The notes below the pieces were generated by a model. The model worked only from the letters and a program-made list of their open reading frames with translations, did no database searches and had not been told where the DNA came from. Shown piece after piece: positions 52,612 through 60,251 of a DNA stretch of 64,000 nucleotides. The position numbers and the translations under genes are program-made. Every line of letters starts with the position of its first letter. Positions within the stretch are counted from its first letter, which is position 1. The stretch is taken from NCBI RefSeq assembly GCF_025558485.1, contig NZ_CP102930.1, positions 2,790,001 through 2,854,000 on the forward strand. The letters are read 5' to 3'. The DNA comes from Bdellovibrio bacteriovorus. GTDB lineage: Bacteria; Bdellovibrionota; Bdellovibrionia; Bdellovibrionales; Bdellovibrionaceae.

Positions 52612-52980
52612 ATGGCTATCTCTGAAAAGCTTGTCAGCGAATGCAGACACAGACTTTTGCAAACGAAGCAAGATATCCTCAATAGAGTGAAAGAAGCTCG
52701 TTTGAACTTGGATCAGAATGAGGAAAAAGGCGGGGACGAAGGGGATCAAACCGTTCGTGTACTGGCGGAACAGGAATTCCTCAGCATGCATGAAAGAATG
52801 CGTGGGCAATTGATGGAAGTTGAAAGCGCTCTAGCTCGCATTGAGGGCGGAACTTTCGGTTACTGTGAAGAAACCGAAGAGCCTATCGAGCCAGAAAGAC
52901 TTCTAGCGATCCCATGGACTCGCTTAAGCATCGAAGGTGCTGAAATCCGCGAATCCATGAACAAGCGCTACGCTCGCTAG
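52612..52980 (+). CDS. DksA/TraR family protein lacking zinc cysteines
   Basis: A 122-residue coiled-coil protein that likely binds RNA polymerase. The helical first half includes GGDEGDQT near residues 40-47 and two long amphipathic helices. The zinc-finger region keeps only Cys85 (FGYCEET); the other three family cysteines are Thr88, Ser106 and Gly109 in the block RLLAIPWTRLSIEGAE. The fold must therefore be zinc-independent, as in zinc-less DksA2-type proteins. It starts with GGGGGG ahead of ATG and ends before a strong terminator. Confidence 0.88.
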   Translation: MAISEKLVSECRHRLLQTKQDILNRVKEARLNLDQNEEKGGDEGDQTVRVLAEQEFLSMHERMRGQLMEVESALARIEGGTFGYCEETEEPIEPERLLAIPWTRLSIEGAEIRESMNKRYAR

Positions 52981-53027
52981 TTCCTGCATTGGCAGCGATA
53001 TATTAGATTTAGAATTTCTCGAGGGGA

Positions 53028-53062
53028 AAAGGGGATGGGCACGAGTGTGCAGCATCCCCTTT
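53028..53062 (+). terminator. Rho-independent terminator of the DksA-like gene
   Basis: AAAGGGGATG and CATCCCCTTT form a 10-bp stem over a loop holding a second small stem (GCAC/GTGC), followed by GTTTTT. Confidence 0.9.
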
Positions 53063-53108
53063 GTTTTTCCGCGATACCTGTAAAATTACCATAAGTTAAC
53101 TCATTGCG

Positions 53109-53137
53109 TTGGTGGCGGGGTGGGGCTGTGCTATAAG
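53109..53137 (+). promoter_or_regulatory. Promoter with extended -10 for the secreted protein at 53174
   Basis: TTGGTG (53109-53114) and TATAAG (53132-53137) are 17 bases apart and TG-C precedes the -10 box, giving an extended -10. AAGGAG before the ATG at 53174 completes a standard expression signal. Confidence 0.6.
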
Positions 53138-53173
53138 CGCCTCATTCAAAAGTCATCAATAAGGAGTTAAACG

Positions 53174-53617
53174 ATGAAAGTTCTTTCTATTGTGGCGGCA
53201 TTGTTGGTCGCCTCTTCTGCTCAAGCCTGGAGTGATAAATACGTAGATGTTAAAAACGGTCGCACAGTGGCTGTTGAAGCTGTTGATGCTTCCAATCAGG
53301 ATGGCATTGTTTCCCTGCGCGTGGTTGTTAAAAACCAAGCTTTGAATTTGATTGACCCAAAAGCGGCTGTAACTTCTGAACAGGATGGTTTCACTTGCGA
53401 CGTTCAGCGTGTGATTCTTTTGAACAGCTCTTTTGATTCTGCAACCAAAACTTTCACACAAGATTATGAAGTAAAAGTGGCTTGGACTCCAGGCGCGGAC
53501 TGGAGCTCTTGCACAGTTCAGGTGTTCCACCCGTCTTTGCAATCCAACAGCGTTGTTCTTTATGTTGAAGGTTCTGGATTGTCTCCGATTGAAGAGCGTC
53601 CCAGCGACTGGTACTAA
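53174..53617 (+). CDS. Secreted protein of unknown function
   Basis: A 147-residue protein with a signal peptide ending SAQA and two cysteines (FTCDVQ and SSCTVQ) likely to form a disulphide in an immunoglobulin-like beta sandwich. The promoter upstream and the terminator downstream make it an independent gene, probably well expressed. I do not recognise a family. Confidence 0.68.
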   Translation: MKVLSIVAALLVASSAQAWSDKYVDVKNGRTVAVEAVDASNQDGIVSLRVVVKNQALNLIDPKAAVTSEQDGFTCDVQRVILLNSSFDSATKTFTQDYEVKVAWTPGADWSSCTVQVFHPSLQSNSVVLYVEGSGLSPIEERPSDWY

Positions 53618-53646
53618 TTCATTCTTTTTATAGAAACTGAATTTAG

Positions 53647-53673
53647 AAAAACCGCCGATCAAAAGGCGGTTTT
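53647..53673. terminator. Bidirectional terminator
   Basis: AACCGCC/GGCGGTT stem with runs of A and T on its two sides, so both transcripts, from 53174 (+) and from the glycosylase (-), can end here. Confidence 0.88.
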
Positions 53674-53674
53674 T

Positions 53675-54259
53675 TTATTTCGGATAGCGACTTAATGCCT
53701 TTTGCACCAACAGGCGAGCTTCCGGCACCACGTCTTTTTCAAACCACGGGTTTTTTCTTAACCACAGATTGTTACGTGGCGACGGGTGAGGCAGTGGAAT
53801 AAAACGGGGATAAAACTCCTGCCAGTTCTGTACGATCTCGGTCAGCCCCGCATTGGCTGAGGGCAGGAAGTACTGAATCGCATAGTTCCCGATTAGCAAG
53901 TGCAGATCGATGTTGGGCAGGTGTTGAAGGATCTCCGTCATCCATTTCTTTGCGCATTCCGGTCGTGGCGGCAGATCGCCGGACTTTCCTTTTCCGGGAT
54001 AACAAAAGCCCATCGGGACAATGGCGACCTTTTCGGGGTTGTAGAAATCCTCTTTTGAAATTCCCAGCCATTCGCGCAGGCGATCCCCGCTGGCATCATT
54101 CCAAGGGGTGTTGGAGTCATGTGCTTTAATTCCCGGGGCTTGCCCGGTGATAAGGATTCGTGCCTTCGGGGAAAAATTCAGAATCGGGCGGGGAGGCAAT
54201 GGCAGATGAGCTTTGCACAGTTTGCAACTGCGAATTCTTTTAAGAAGTTCGTCGCTCAT
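53675..54259 (-). CDS. Uracil-DNA glycosylase family protein
   Basis: A 194-residue enzyme of the uracil-DNA glycosylase superfamily (not Ung family 1). LITGQAPGIKAHDS and WNDASGDRLREWLG form the active-site and C-terminal of motif A; LPHPSPRN is the second signature. The CKLCKAHLP near the N-terminus may bind a metal or Fe-S centre. The start (MSDELL) at 54259 is preferred to a longer frame. It would excise uracil or related bases from DNA and overlaps in role with the Ung protein at 62339. Confidence 0.85.
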   Translation of the reverse strand: MSDELLKRIRSCKLCKAHLPLPPRPILNFSPKARILITGQAPGIKAHDSNTPWNDASGDRLREWLGISKEDFYNPEKVAIVPMGFCYPGKGKSGDLPPRPECAKKWMTEILQHLPNIDLHLLIGNYAIQYFLPSANAGLTEIVQNWQEFYPRFIPLPHPSPRNNLWLRKNPWFEKDVVPEARLLVQKALSRYPK

Positions 54260-54358
54260 AGATTCATCCCTGCCATCAATTAGCAGCATACCCGAGATCA
54301 GTGTGTGGTAGCGAACCAGCCTGATGAATTTGCACTAAAGGCGAGGTTCAACTGATCG

Positions 54359-54856
54359 TCAGGCGAAAGCCAAAGGCCACTGACTGCTTTTTACGAGGAT
54401 ACTTGCAAATTGCTCCAGACCTTTTTGATCCTCGCGATCGAACCGATTTAAGATCGGTGCATCTATGTCCAAAACACCCAGCAGGCGGTCGTGGTGTATT
54501 AGTGGAATGACGATTTCAGAGCGCGAAGCACTGTCACACACGATGTGTCCGGGGAACTGATCGACGTCAGCAACAAGCTGGGCTTGCAAGGTCTTCGCCG
54601 CTGTCCCGCAAACACCTTTGCCAATTGCGATGCGTGTGCAGGCAGGAAGTCCCTGGAAGGAACTTAGCAGTAATTCGTTATTGTGAAGTAAGTAGAACCC
54701 TACCCAGTTGATATCGGGCAGATGTTGTTTCAACAGTGCTGCGAAATTCGCAAGATTCACGAACCATTCTTTTTCACAAAGCCCCTGCGCTTCAGAAAGA
54801 AGTTCTTTATAGAATTTCGCTTTGTCGGAATAGTTGATTGCGTTGGATTGATGCAT
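54359..54856 (-). CDS. msrC: Free methionine-R-sulfoxide reductase (GAF domain)
   Basis: A 165-residue GAF-fold enzyme that reduces free methionine-R-sulfoxide. The three conserved cysteines occur at 73, 83 and 107, with the same 10 and 24 spacing as E. coli C84, C94 and C118. Other motifs are FQGLPACTRIAIGKGVCG and FPGHIVCD. It is soluble. It lies between two terminators as a separate gene and fits the oxidative-stress enzymes nearby (peroxiredoxin, exonuclease III). Confidence 0.93.
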   Translation of the reverse strand: MHQSNAINYSDKAKFYKELLSEAQGLCEKEWFVNLANFAALLKQHLPDINWVGFYLLHNNELLLSSFQGLPACTRIAIGKGVCGTAAKTLQAQLVADVDQFPGHIVCDSASRSEIVIPLIHHDRLLGVLDIDAPILNRFDREDQKGLEQFASILVKSSQWPLAFA

Positions 54857-54889
54857 GGCTCAACCCTATCAAAAAGGACATGAGAAAAA

Positions 54890-54913
54890 AAGAACTGCTT
54901 GGTAGCAGCTCTT
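54890..54913 (-). terminator. Terminator of the lipoprotein gene at 54924
   Basis: AAGAGCTGCT pairs with AGCAGTTCTT (one G-U pair) around ACCA on the minus strand, followed by TTTTTCTC. It lies ten bases after the stop codon. Confidence 0.85.
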
Positions 54914-54923
54914 TTAAATTGAT

Positions 54924-55319
54924 TTACTGGCGTTCAATGCTGTCCAAGGTCGTTTTAATCTTGTCGCATTCCGTTTTTACGGCGGTGCTGTCGATAGTTG
55001 TTTCTTTGTATTTGATTTCAGCTTTACAAGAGACATTGCTGTGTTTGGTAAGGAACTTTTCGCAGGCATTATGAACCACGCGAAGCTGTGTGATGATTTC
55101 CGAATCTGGCCTGTGGGTGACGATTTTAGCATCCAATGCGGTCATCTCAAAAACGATGCTGTTGTACTTTGCTATATAGTCGCTGCTGCAATTGCCTGCG
55201 GCATCGACGCTGACATCTTGAGTGGGCGCAGTGTGAACATCGGCTCCGCTACCACCGGCACAAGCTGAAAGAGCCATCATCGCTGCCATTGCACCAAAAA
55301 GTTTGATTGTTGTTTTCAT
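54924..55319 (-). CDS. Small lipoprotein of unknown function
   Basis: A 131-residue lipoprotein with lipobox LSAC (Cys20). The mature part is a helical domain with four cysteines (NCSSD, NACEKF, VSCKAE, TECDKI), which could form two disulphides. It is preceded by GGGGA before the ATG. A 12-base inverted repeat lies 30 bases upstream. Family unknown. Confidence 0.68.
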   Translation of the reverse strand: MKTTIKLFGAMAAMMALSACAGGSGADVHTAPTQDVSVDAAGNCSSDYIAKYNSIVFEMTALDAKIVTHRPDSEIITQLRVVHNACEKFLTKHSNVSCKAEIKYKETTIDSTAVKTECDKIKTTLDSIERQ

Positions 55320-55347
55320 TATAAATCCCCTTAGCCTCGTCCCGAAT

Positions 55348-55393
55348 CCAAGAATCCGGAACTTGTTTTAAGAAAATAGGCCGGAATTCTTGG
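55348..55393 (-). promoter_or_regulatory. Large hairpin between S24-like gene and lipoprotein gene
   Basis: CCAAGAATCCGG (55348-55359) pairs with CCGGAATTCTTGG (55381-55393) with one bulged base. A 10-bp palindrome GGTCCGGACC overlaps the right arm (55392-55401). It may terminate the S24 transcript or form the lipoprotein gene's 5'UTR. Confidence 0.5.
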
Positions 55394-55478
55394 TCCGGAC
55401 CGCGTATATCCAATCTGGATTACTCGGAGGACCTAAAAAGCAAGGGGGGTGCCATGAGTAGTGGCGCAAGATCGAATA

Positions 55479-56018
55479 TTAGAACTTACGAAGCAAACCC
55501 ACGACGATGCCGCGGATGGAGACTTCGTCCGGGGAATACCACATGGATTTCATGGTGGAGTTGGAAGGGCGTAGTTCCACCATTTTATCTGCGACCCCAG
55601 TTTCCGGGCGGGGACGCAGATAAAAGCGTTTCACAGTGGCTTCATTATCTACAGTAGCCACAATGATGTCGCCGTTGTTGGCAGAATCTTGTTTCTGAAT
55701 AAGAATGATGTCTTCATCAAAGATCCCGTCTTCAATCATGGAATCACCTTGCACCTTCAGTGCAAAGGATTTGGAAGGATTTCTGACCATGGAAGGGGGA
55801 ACATCCACGAACTCGTCGTGTTTGATGGCTTCGATAGGCCATCTAATACCCCGGAGGTATTCCCCGGATGTGATTGTGAACAATATGGTCCACGTTGTTA
55901 TGACGTTGGTGTTTTTAGCATGGCTGATCGGGGCCATCGAGCAATTCTGATAGAAAAGTATCACTACGGGATTGATTACCAGCATCGCCACGAAACTAAA
56001 ACTGCCCTTGTTCATCAT
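55479..56018 (-). CDS. LexA-like S24 protease domain with hydrophobic N-terminus
   Basis: A 179-residue protein whose C-terminal 100 residues are a LexA/UmuD-type S24 domain: PIEAIKHDEFVDVP, ALKVQGDSM (nucleophile Ser), DNEATVKRFY (general-base Lys) and IRGIVVGLLRKF. No helix-turn-helix is present. Instead the first 60 residues are hydrophobic, with a signal-like segment and NC resembling a lipobox. The LexA Ala-Gly cleavage site is absent; EYLRGIRW is in its place. Thus it cannot act as a canonical LexA repressor. The start at 56018 (or 56015) has GGAGG just upstream; a longer frame to 56135 lacks such a site. It may be a membrane-attached protease, or a remnant of lexA. Confidence 0.65.
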   Translation of the reverse strand: MMNKGSFSFVAMLVINPVVILFYQNCSMAPISHAKNTNVITTWTILFTITSGEYLRGIRWPIEAIKHDEFVDVPPSMVRNPSKSFALKVQGDSMIEDGIFDEDIILIQKQDSANNGDIIVATVDNEATVKRFYLRPRPETGVADKMVELRPSNSTMKSMWYSPDEVSIRGIVVGLLRKF

Positions 56019-56186
56019 ACAGCCTCCACACTGAGTCCTAATGGTCACACCCTTTCTTTTACGGACGAAAGCCTGCAAGACTTTAGTCAATTTGTAAGGA
56101 TTCTCACCTTGATTCAAAAAAAGGCACTTTCTCATCTTGAGAGAATCAAAAGACCCGGAGATAATGGCTAAGTGGTGAAGAGGCCT

Positions 56187-57074
56187 ATGAAAGCATTTAT
56201 CTTGAGCGCAATTACGTTGATGTCATTGGGAGCAGCAGCAGCCGATGTTCCTAATCTTCAGCAGGAATGTATGAACGAGCTTAAAAAGTTTCCCGGTGCG
56301 TGGGATGACAAACTTCTGAAACAAGCTTGTGACAAAGTACAAATTGATTCCCAGTGCATAAGCGCCGAGGGGCGGCCGATCTATCACTATGAAAAACTGG
56401 CTTCAACTCCGGGAGCGAAAAAAGTTTTGGTCTTCAGTTTGATTCACGGGGATGAAACCCCGGCAGGAACTGTGGGTCGCTACTGGATGGAACGCTTGGA
56501 AGGTATTGATCCACGCAACTCCTGGCGGGTGATTCCGGTGCTAAACCCTGATGGGGTGAAATACAAAACCCGCTTTAACGCCAACAAGATTGATATCAAC
56601 CGCAACTTTCCCACAAAAGATTGGGATGCAGGGGCTTTGACGGCGTGGAGACGATCCACAAACTCCAACCCTCGCCGGTTCCCGGGCAATCAAGGTGGCA
56701 GTGAGCCTGAAACCAAATGTGCTTTGAAACATCTGGAAGATTTCCAGCCGGACTTTATCGTGTCTGTGCACACACCGCTGAAAGTTTTGGATTTCGACGG
56801 GCCGAAGGTGTCGCCACCACCGAAGTTTGATTATCTGCCTTGGAGATCTTTGGGGAACTATCCGGGAAGCCTTGGCCGTTATATGTGGGTGGAAAGACAA
56901 ACTCCGGTATTGACGATGGAGCTTAAGGAAAATCTTCCGCCGAATCTGGCACCGTTTGAGCAGCTTCAGGACATTATTGGTTCTTTGGTGAAGCTGGAAA
57001 CGGGCAAAAAAAAAGAGGAGACAGCAACCGTCTCCTCTCCAACTAACTTTTTACCTGTCGCACTTGAACACTAG
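56187..57074 (+). CDS. Exported zinc carboxypeptidase (M14 family, MpaA-like)
   Basis: A 295-residue protein with a signal peptide ending near AAAADV. The M14 zinc site is SLIHGDETP (His, Glu) and VSVHTP (His); MELKE provides the catalytic Glu. PVLNPDGV and INRNFP are typical of the murein peptide amidase/MpaA branch, which trims cell-wall peptides. In a periplasmic predator such an enzyme could act on prey or own peptidoglycan; this is inference. The C-terminus overlaps the convergent endonuclease gene by four bases. Confidence 0.87.
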   Translation: MKAFILSAITLMSLGAAAADVPNLQQECMNELKKFPGAWDDKLLKQACDKVQIDSQCISAEGRPIYHYEKLASTPGAKKVLVFSLIHGDETPAGTVGRYWMERLEGIDPRNSWRVIPVLNPDGVKYKTRFNANKIDINRNFPTKDWDAGALTAWRRSTNSNPRRFPGNQGGSEPETKCALKHLEDFQPDFIVSVHTPLKVLDFDGPKVSPPPKFDYLPWRSLGNYPGSLGRYMWVERQTPVLTMELKENLPPNLAPFEQLQDIIGSLVKLETGKKKEETATVSSPTNFLPVALEH

Positions 57075-57940
57075 AAGTCGTTGATGGAATCTTCCAGGCC
57101 AGGGAAATCGATGAATGGATTTCTATTTCCCTGCATTCTGTGAATTTCGTCGTTACGGTGCAATTCCTCTTCATCAATTGGATCTTCTTTGGACCATTTG
57201 CGAAGAGTGGCTTCCTGACGGGAATCAATAGCCAGGTCATAGCGAATTGAGAAGTAGAACAAGGCACGGGCCACGTTGCCACGGTGGTTTGCCGGTGGTT
57301 CAAAGACGTCACCGCTGCCTGAAGCCGCACGACCGAAGCGGGACACTTTGCATTTCAAAGTCTTTCTGTCCTGCGCAACTTCACCGAATGGATTGTTACC
57401 GCGAACAGAGTTCATTTCGTTATCTGTTGGGAACAGGTGATGCATATCGGCTTTTTGCATGTTCTTGTTGTGGCGGCCAGAGAAACGGCTTTGTGGCCAA
57501 GTATGCTCTGTATTTACGATATTGCCGTCAGGAATTGTGCCCGGGTGCGGAGCATGACCGCCGCGGAAGTCATCAGAAGTTCTGATTTTATCGCAATAGA
57601 CATCTTTGATTGCGTAATCGCCATTGCCCTGATCAACCAGATAGAAGCTGCCAAGAAGGAAAGTGCGGGCACCGTCGTAGCCCAAAGAAACATGCTGATA
57701 ACAGTTTTGTCCGTTACAGCCGTTAACGATCTTGTCATAGCTGCCATTTACACGAAGGTGGAAGCTGCGAAGAACAAATTGAATGCTCTGTTTAAGTTCG
57801 TCGTTGGAAATTCCAGTTCCCAGATCGCGGTGGAATTGTTCGCCATAATAAGGAACATCGTTAGACGCGGGAGCCGCTGCTGCGAACTGTCCGCAAAGTG
57901 CCGTAACAAGAACCAAAAGAGAAATCACTGTGGCCTTCAC
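57071..57940 (-). CDS. Exported endonuclease I family nuclease
   Basis: A 289-residue secreted or periplasmic DNase of the endonuclease I (PF04231) family. The active-site region NTEHTWPQSRF, followed by DMHHLFP, NHRGNVARALFYF and RNDEIHRMQGNRNPF, matches Vvn/EndA-type metal-dependent ββα enzymes. The start is GTG at 57940, with GGAGG five bases upstream, giving a typical signal peptide; ATG at 57952 gives four further residues. Eight or so cysteines suggest disulphides. It would degrade foreign or prey DNA. Confidence 0.9.
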   Translation of the reverse strand: MKATVISLLVLVTALCGQFAAAAPASNDVPYYGEQFHRDLGTGISNDELKQSIQFVLRSFHLRVNGSYDKIVNGCNGQNCYQHVSLGYDGARTFLLGSFYLVDQGNGDYAIKDVYCDKIRTSDDFRGGHAPHPGTIPDGNIVNTEHTWPQSRFSGRHNKNMQKADMHHLFPTDNEMNSVRGNNPFGEVAQDRKTLKCKVSRFGRAASGSGDVFEPPANHRGNVARALFYFSIRYDLAIDSRQEATLRKWSKEDPIDEEELHRNDEIHRMQGNRNPFIDFPGLEDSINDF

Positions 57941-58129
57941 TAAAACCTCCATAGTCAGGCATTTGAGGTGCCTGGTAGAAACGCTGCGCCCTATTCGCAA
58001 CATATACGGGGAAAAACACAGTGAAGTTATTTCCAAAAGATCTGCGCCTTGCAAGAAGTTAATGAAAACTAACCGTTTACAAACAATTTATTGCGGCGCA
58101 ATGGTGACTTTAAACAGATAAATTATCGG

Positions 58130-58154
58130 AAATGGGGCCAAGAAGGCCCCATTT
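58130..58154. terminator. Strong hairpin after the gene at 58166
   Basis: AAATGGGGCC and GGCCCCATTT form a 10-bp perfect stem with loop AAGAA. On the minus strand it follows the stop codon at 58166 by 11 bases, with only a short T run. Confidence 0.7.
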
Positions 58155-58165
58155 TGCATAAAGAT

Positions 58166-58699
58166 TTAGCGGATTCTTTCACATTGAAGATTCAAATCCC
58201 AACGGGTTTCCCAATTATTCTGAAAAACCAAAGCAGCTTTACGGGACTGAACCACCAAGCGGGCTTTCATGGTGCGCTTATCCAACGCGAGGTCCGAACG
58301 AATATCCGGATCATGAGTCAGAGAAGATCCTTCCATGAATGACTGCATTTTCAAACTCTTTGCGTCTTCCCGTAGCTCCTGCCCGGCAAAAGCAAGACCT
58401 GTGTAGAAGGATTCAAAGAAGGTTTCGTTCATTCCGGCATCTTTGCTGAAGGAATTATTGTATTGGGAAAGGGGAACCCATTTGAGTTCGGCATGGGCAT
58501 AGCGCTGACCATCCAGATAGGGAACATTTCCGATGCAGACCTCAAGGCTGTGCAATTCGCGGGATTGTAATTCTTCGGAGCTGATGGAACAGGCATAACC
58601 CTTATCCGATTTCCATCCGGAAGAAAGAAATTTTTCGCATTCATGTGCCCACGAAGTTGTGGGCAGCAGCGCCAAAGCGGTGACTAAAAGACGTTTCAT
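58166..58699 (-). CDS. Secreted protein of unknown function
   Basis: A 177-residue protein with a signal peptide ending SWAHE. Four cysteines (HECEKFL, YACSIS, EVCIGN, LQCERI) suggest two disulphides. The rest mixes helix and strand with no recognised domain. It lies between two terminators, so it is expressed alone. Confidence 0.68.
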   Translation of the reverse strand: MKRLLVTALALLPTTSWAHECEKFLSSGWKSDKGYACSISSEELQSRELHSLEVCIGNVPYLDGQRYAHAELKWVPLSQYNNSFSKDAGMNETFFESFYTGLAFAGQELREDAKSLKMQSFMEGSSLTHDPDIRSDLALDKRTMKARLVVQSRKAALVFQNNWETRWDLNLQCERIR

Positions 58700-58715
58700 T
58701 TAGATGACTCCAAAG

Positions 58716-58745
58716 AAAAACCCCGAAGCTGTGTCCGGGGTTTTT
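58716..58745 (-). terminator. Rho-independent terminator of the tandem-repeat protein gene
   Basis: AAAAACCCCG and CGGGGTTTTT form a 10-bp stem with a 10-base loop. On the minus strand, TTTTTCTTT follows. Confidence 0.9.
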
Positions 58746-58748
58746 ACT

Positions 58749-59501
58749 TTATTTTTGTTGTAGAATTTGCTGACAGACTTCGAAAGAGCCTTTCCAGTAA
58801 CTGGAGCTGTTGCGCAGAGTTTTCACAGGTCCCAGATTTACTGAAACTGTGATGTCGTCAACAGAGCCAAGGCCGGAAGCGTTCACGAAGGATTCACACT
58901 GTTTGTTAATATCAAGCAGACTGTAACCGCGGAAAACGAAGCTTTTGTCTTCAATCGTTCCGATGTAAGCCAGTTCCGAGTTGTCGTAAGTGATACCGGA
59001 TCTTCTGGCAACATCGACGATCTGATTGCAGACCTGAGTTTCACCTTTCCAGTAGCTGGAAGAGTTTCTTAGTTTTTGCACAGGTCCGAAGTCAATGCTG
59101 ACATTGATGTCATCGACACTGGAATTGCCGATTTGATTTTTAACGAATTCAGTACATTGCGTGTAAAGACCCAGAAGGTTGGTCACCTCAAATGTGAAGC
59201 CTTTGTTTTCAATGTCGCCACGTACAAGGTAGCGTGCGCCGCCCGGTGGTGGCAGTGGGGGAGGTGCGGGATTACCCGGATACGGATTCGGACGGCCGCC
59301 GCGGGCGATCAGCGTTTCAATCGCGCTTAGTTGCTCCAGAACCTGTCGTTGTGTCTGGCTGTCCAGACGACTTGCGTTTTGACGAATCAACTCGTTGACG
59401 CGGGCACTGCGCTCATAAAGACGACCGCTCAAGTCCTGCTGAGCTAGGGCCGCTGTGCAACTGACCGATACCAACATTCCCAATACTAACTTTCGGATCA
59501 T
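58749..59501 (-). CDS. Secreted protein with two tandem beta-rich repeats
   Basis: A 250-residue exported protein. The signal peptide ends ALAQQ; a helical segment (about 25-70) and a Pro/Gly linker (PNPYPGNPAPPPLPPPGG) follow. Two copies of an approximately 75-residue unit then occupy residues 95-170 and 175-250, each having SVDDI.VS...GPV..LRNSSSYWKG and two cysteines. The two copies share more than half of their residues. ATG 59501 has GGAGG four bases upstream, which excludes the longer frame to 59810. Function unknown; the repeat could be a ligand- or wall-binding domain. Confidence 0.75.
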   Translation of the reverse strand: MIRKLVLGMLVSVSCTAALAQQDLSGRLYERSARVNELIRQNASRLDSQTQRQVLEQLSAIETLIARGGRPNPYPGNPAPPPLPPPGGARYLVRGDIENKGFTFEVTNLLGLYTQCTEFVKNQIGNSSVDDINVSIDFGPVQKLRNSSSYWKGETQVCNQIVDVARRSGITYDNSELAYIGTIEDKSFVFRGYSLLDINKQCESFVNASGLGSVDDITVSVNLGPVKTLRNSSSYWKGSFEVCQQILQQK

Positions 59502-59658
59502 GTGTCCTCCTATGTAAGACGGAGGGGGAATTGCAGCTTGTATGCCAGTTAAAATGACCCCATCTCTGCCATATAAACAGCCTCTGGGGCTCGAGTGAAA
59601 AAAATACGGGACCGGATACCGGATAGGCATTATAGTAAAGCGGACATGAGGGGGGAGA

Positions 59659-60060
59659 TTGGATAAATTTCTGATGTTGGAGTTTGAGAAAACCCAGCTC
59701 TTGCGGGCTGTGTTGGACAACGGTTTTTTGACATTGGATCTGGAAACCACCCTGTGCGTGGTCGATGAAACGGTGGATGTTTTAGAGCGGGCAGATAAGA
59801 GCGTTACCACGAAAATTGTGGTTTATCATCCTCGTCTGAATCGTGTGCCGTCCCCTTCTTATTTGGTTGAGGGCTCCCTGCAAATCGACAGCAAACCCAA
59901 AGGTTACTTCCCACTGAATCTGGATTTCACTGGGGACTTTCGTTTAACCTTCACCTTCGGTCCCGATGAATTTGAAACCGAGGGCGACCGTATTGTCATC
60001 ACCACCGCAGATTCTGAACTGCCTTCCGGCTACCGCAAAATTCCACAGATGAAGTGGTGA
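59659..60060 (+). CDS. Cytosolic protein of unknown function
   Basis: A 133-residue soluble protein, beta-rich in the middle, with one cysteine and no signal peptide. The TTG at 59659 is chosen because GAGG lies seven bases upstream; an in-frame ATG at 59674 would drop five residues. No domain was recognised. It is followed by the region with the dyads and the sigma-54 promoter of the next gene. Confidence 0.6.
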   Translation: MDKFLMLEFEKTQLLRAVLDNGFLTLDLETTLCVVDETVDVLERADKSVTTKIVVYHPRLNRVPSPSYLVEGSLQIDSKPKGYFPLNLDFTGDFRLTFTFGPDEFETEGDRIVITTADSELPSGYRKIPQMKW

Positions 60061-60067
60061 TTTTCCC

Positions 60068-60116
60068 CTGTCGGGTTTTCGGCAGGCTCCGGTAACCCGG
60101 CAGAGGTGGCTGTCGG
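60068..60116 (+). promoter_or_regulatory. Paired dyads, candidate enhancer-binding sites
   Basis: Four related half-sites occur: CTGTCGG (60068), CGGCAG (60080), CCGGCAG (60097) and CTGTCGG (60110). The first two form a dyad of 18 bases. The two CTGTCGG copies are 42 bases apart, four DNA turns. They lie 85-133 bases before the expected start of the sigma-54 promoter, where activators of this class bind. Confidence 0.5.
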
Positions 60117-60174
60117 GGAATCGGCGGCCGGATTCTCAGCTCAAATTAAATACATTCTGATGGCTTCAAAGAGG

Positions 60175-60190
60175 TGGCACGGGCGGTGCT
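60175..60190 (+). promoter_or_regulatory. Sigma-54 promoter of the secreted protein gene at 60252
   Basis: TGGCACG-GGCG-GTGCT agrees with the TGGCACG-N4-TTGCW consensus at all bases except one. The -24 GG (60176-60177) and -12 GC (60188-60189) are ten bases apart. It places the mRNA start near 60201, about 50 bases before the ATG. Confidence 0.7.
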
Positions 60191-60251
60191 TTATAGGTTG
60201 GCATAACGCTGATGCTGATGTCGGCCCAAAAAACACTCGAAGGAGTTTCAA

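Noticed and set aside
59502..59810. 100-residue extension of the tandem-repeat protein
   Set aside because: The inner start at 59501 has GGAGG and a signal peptide; the extension is low-complexity and overlaps the divergent gene.
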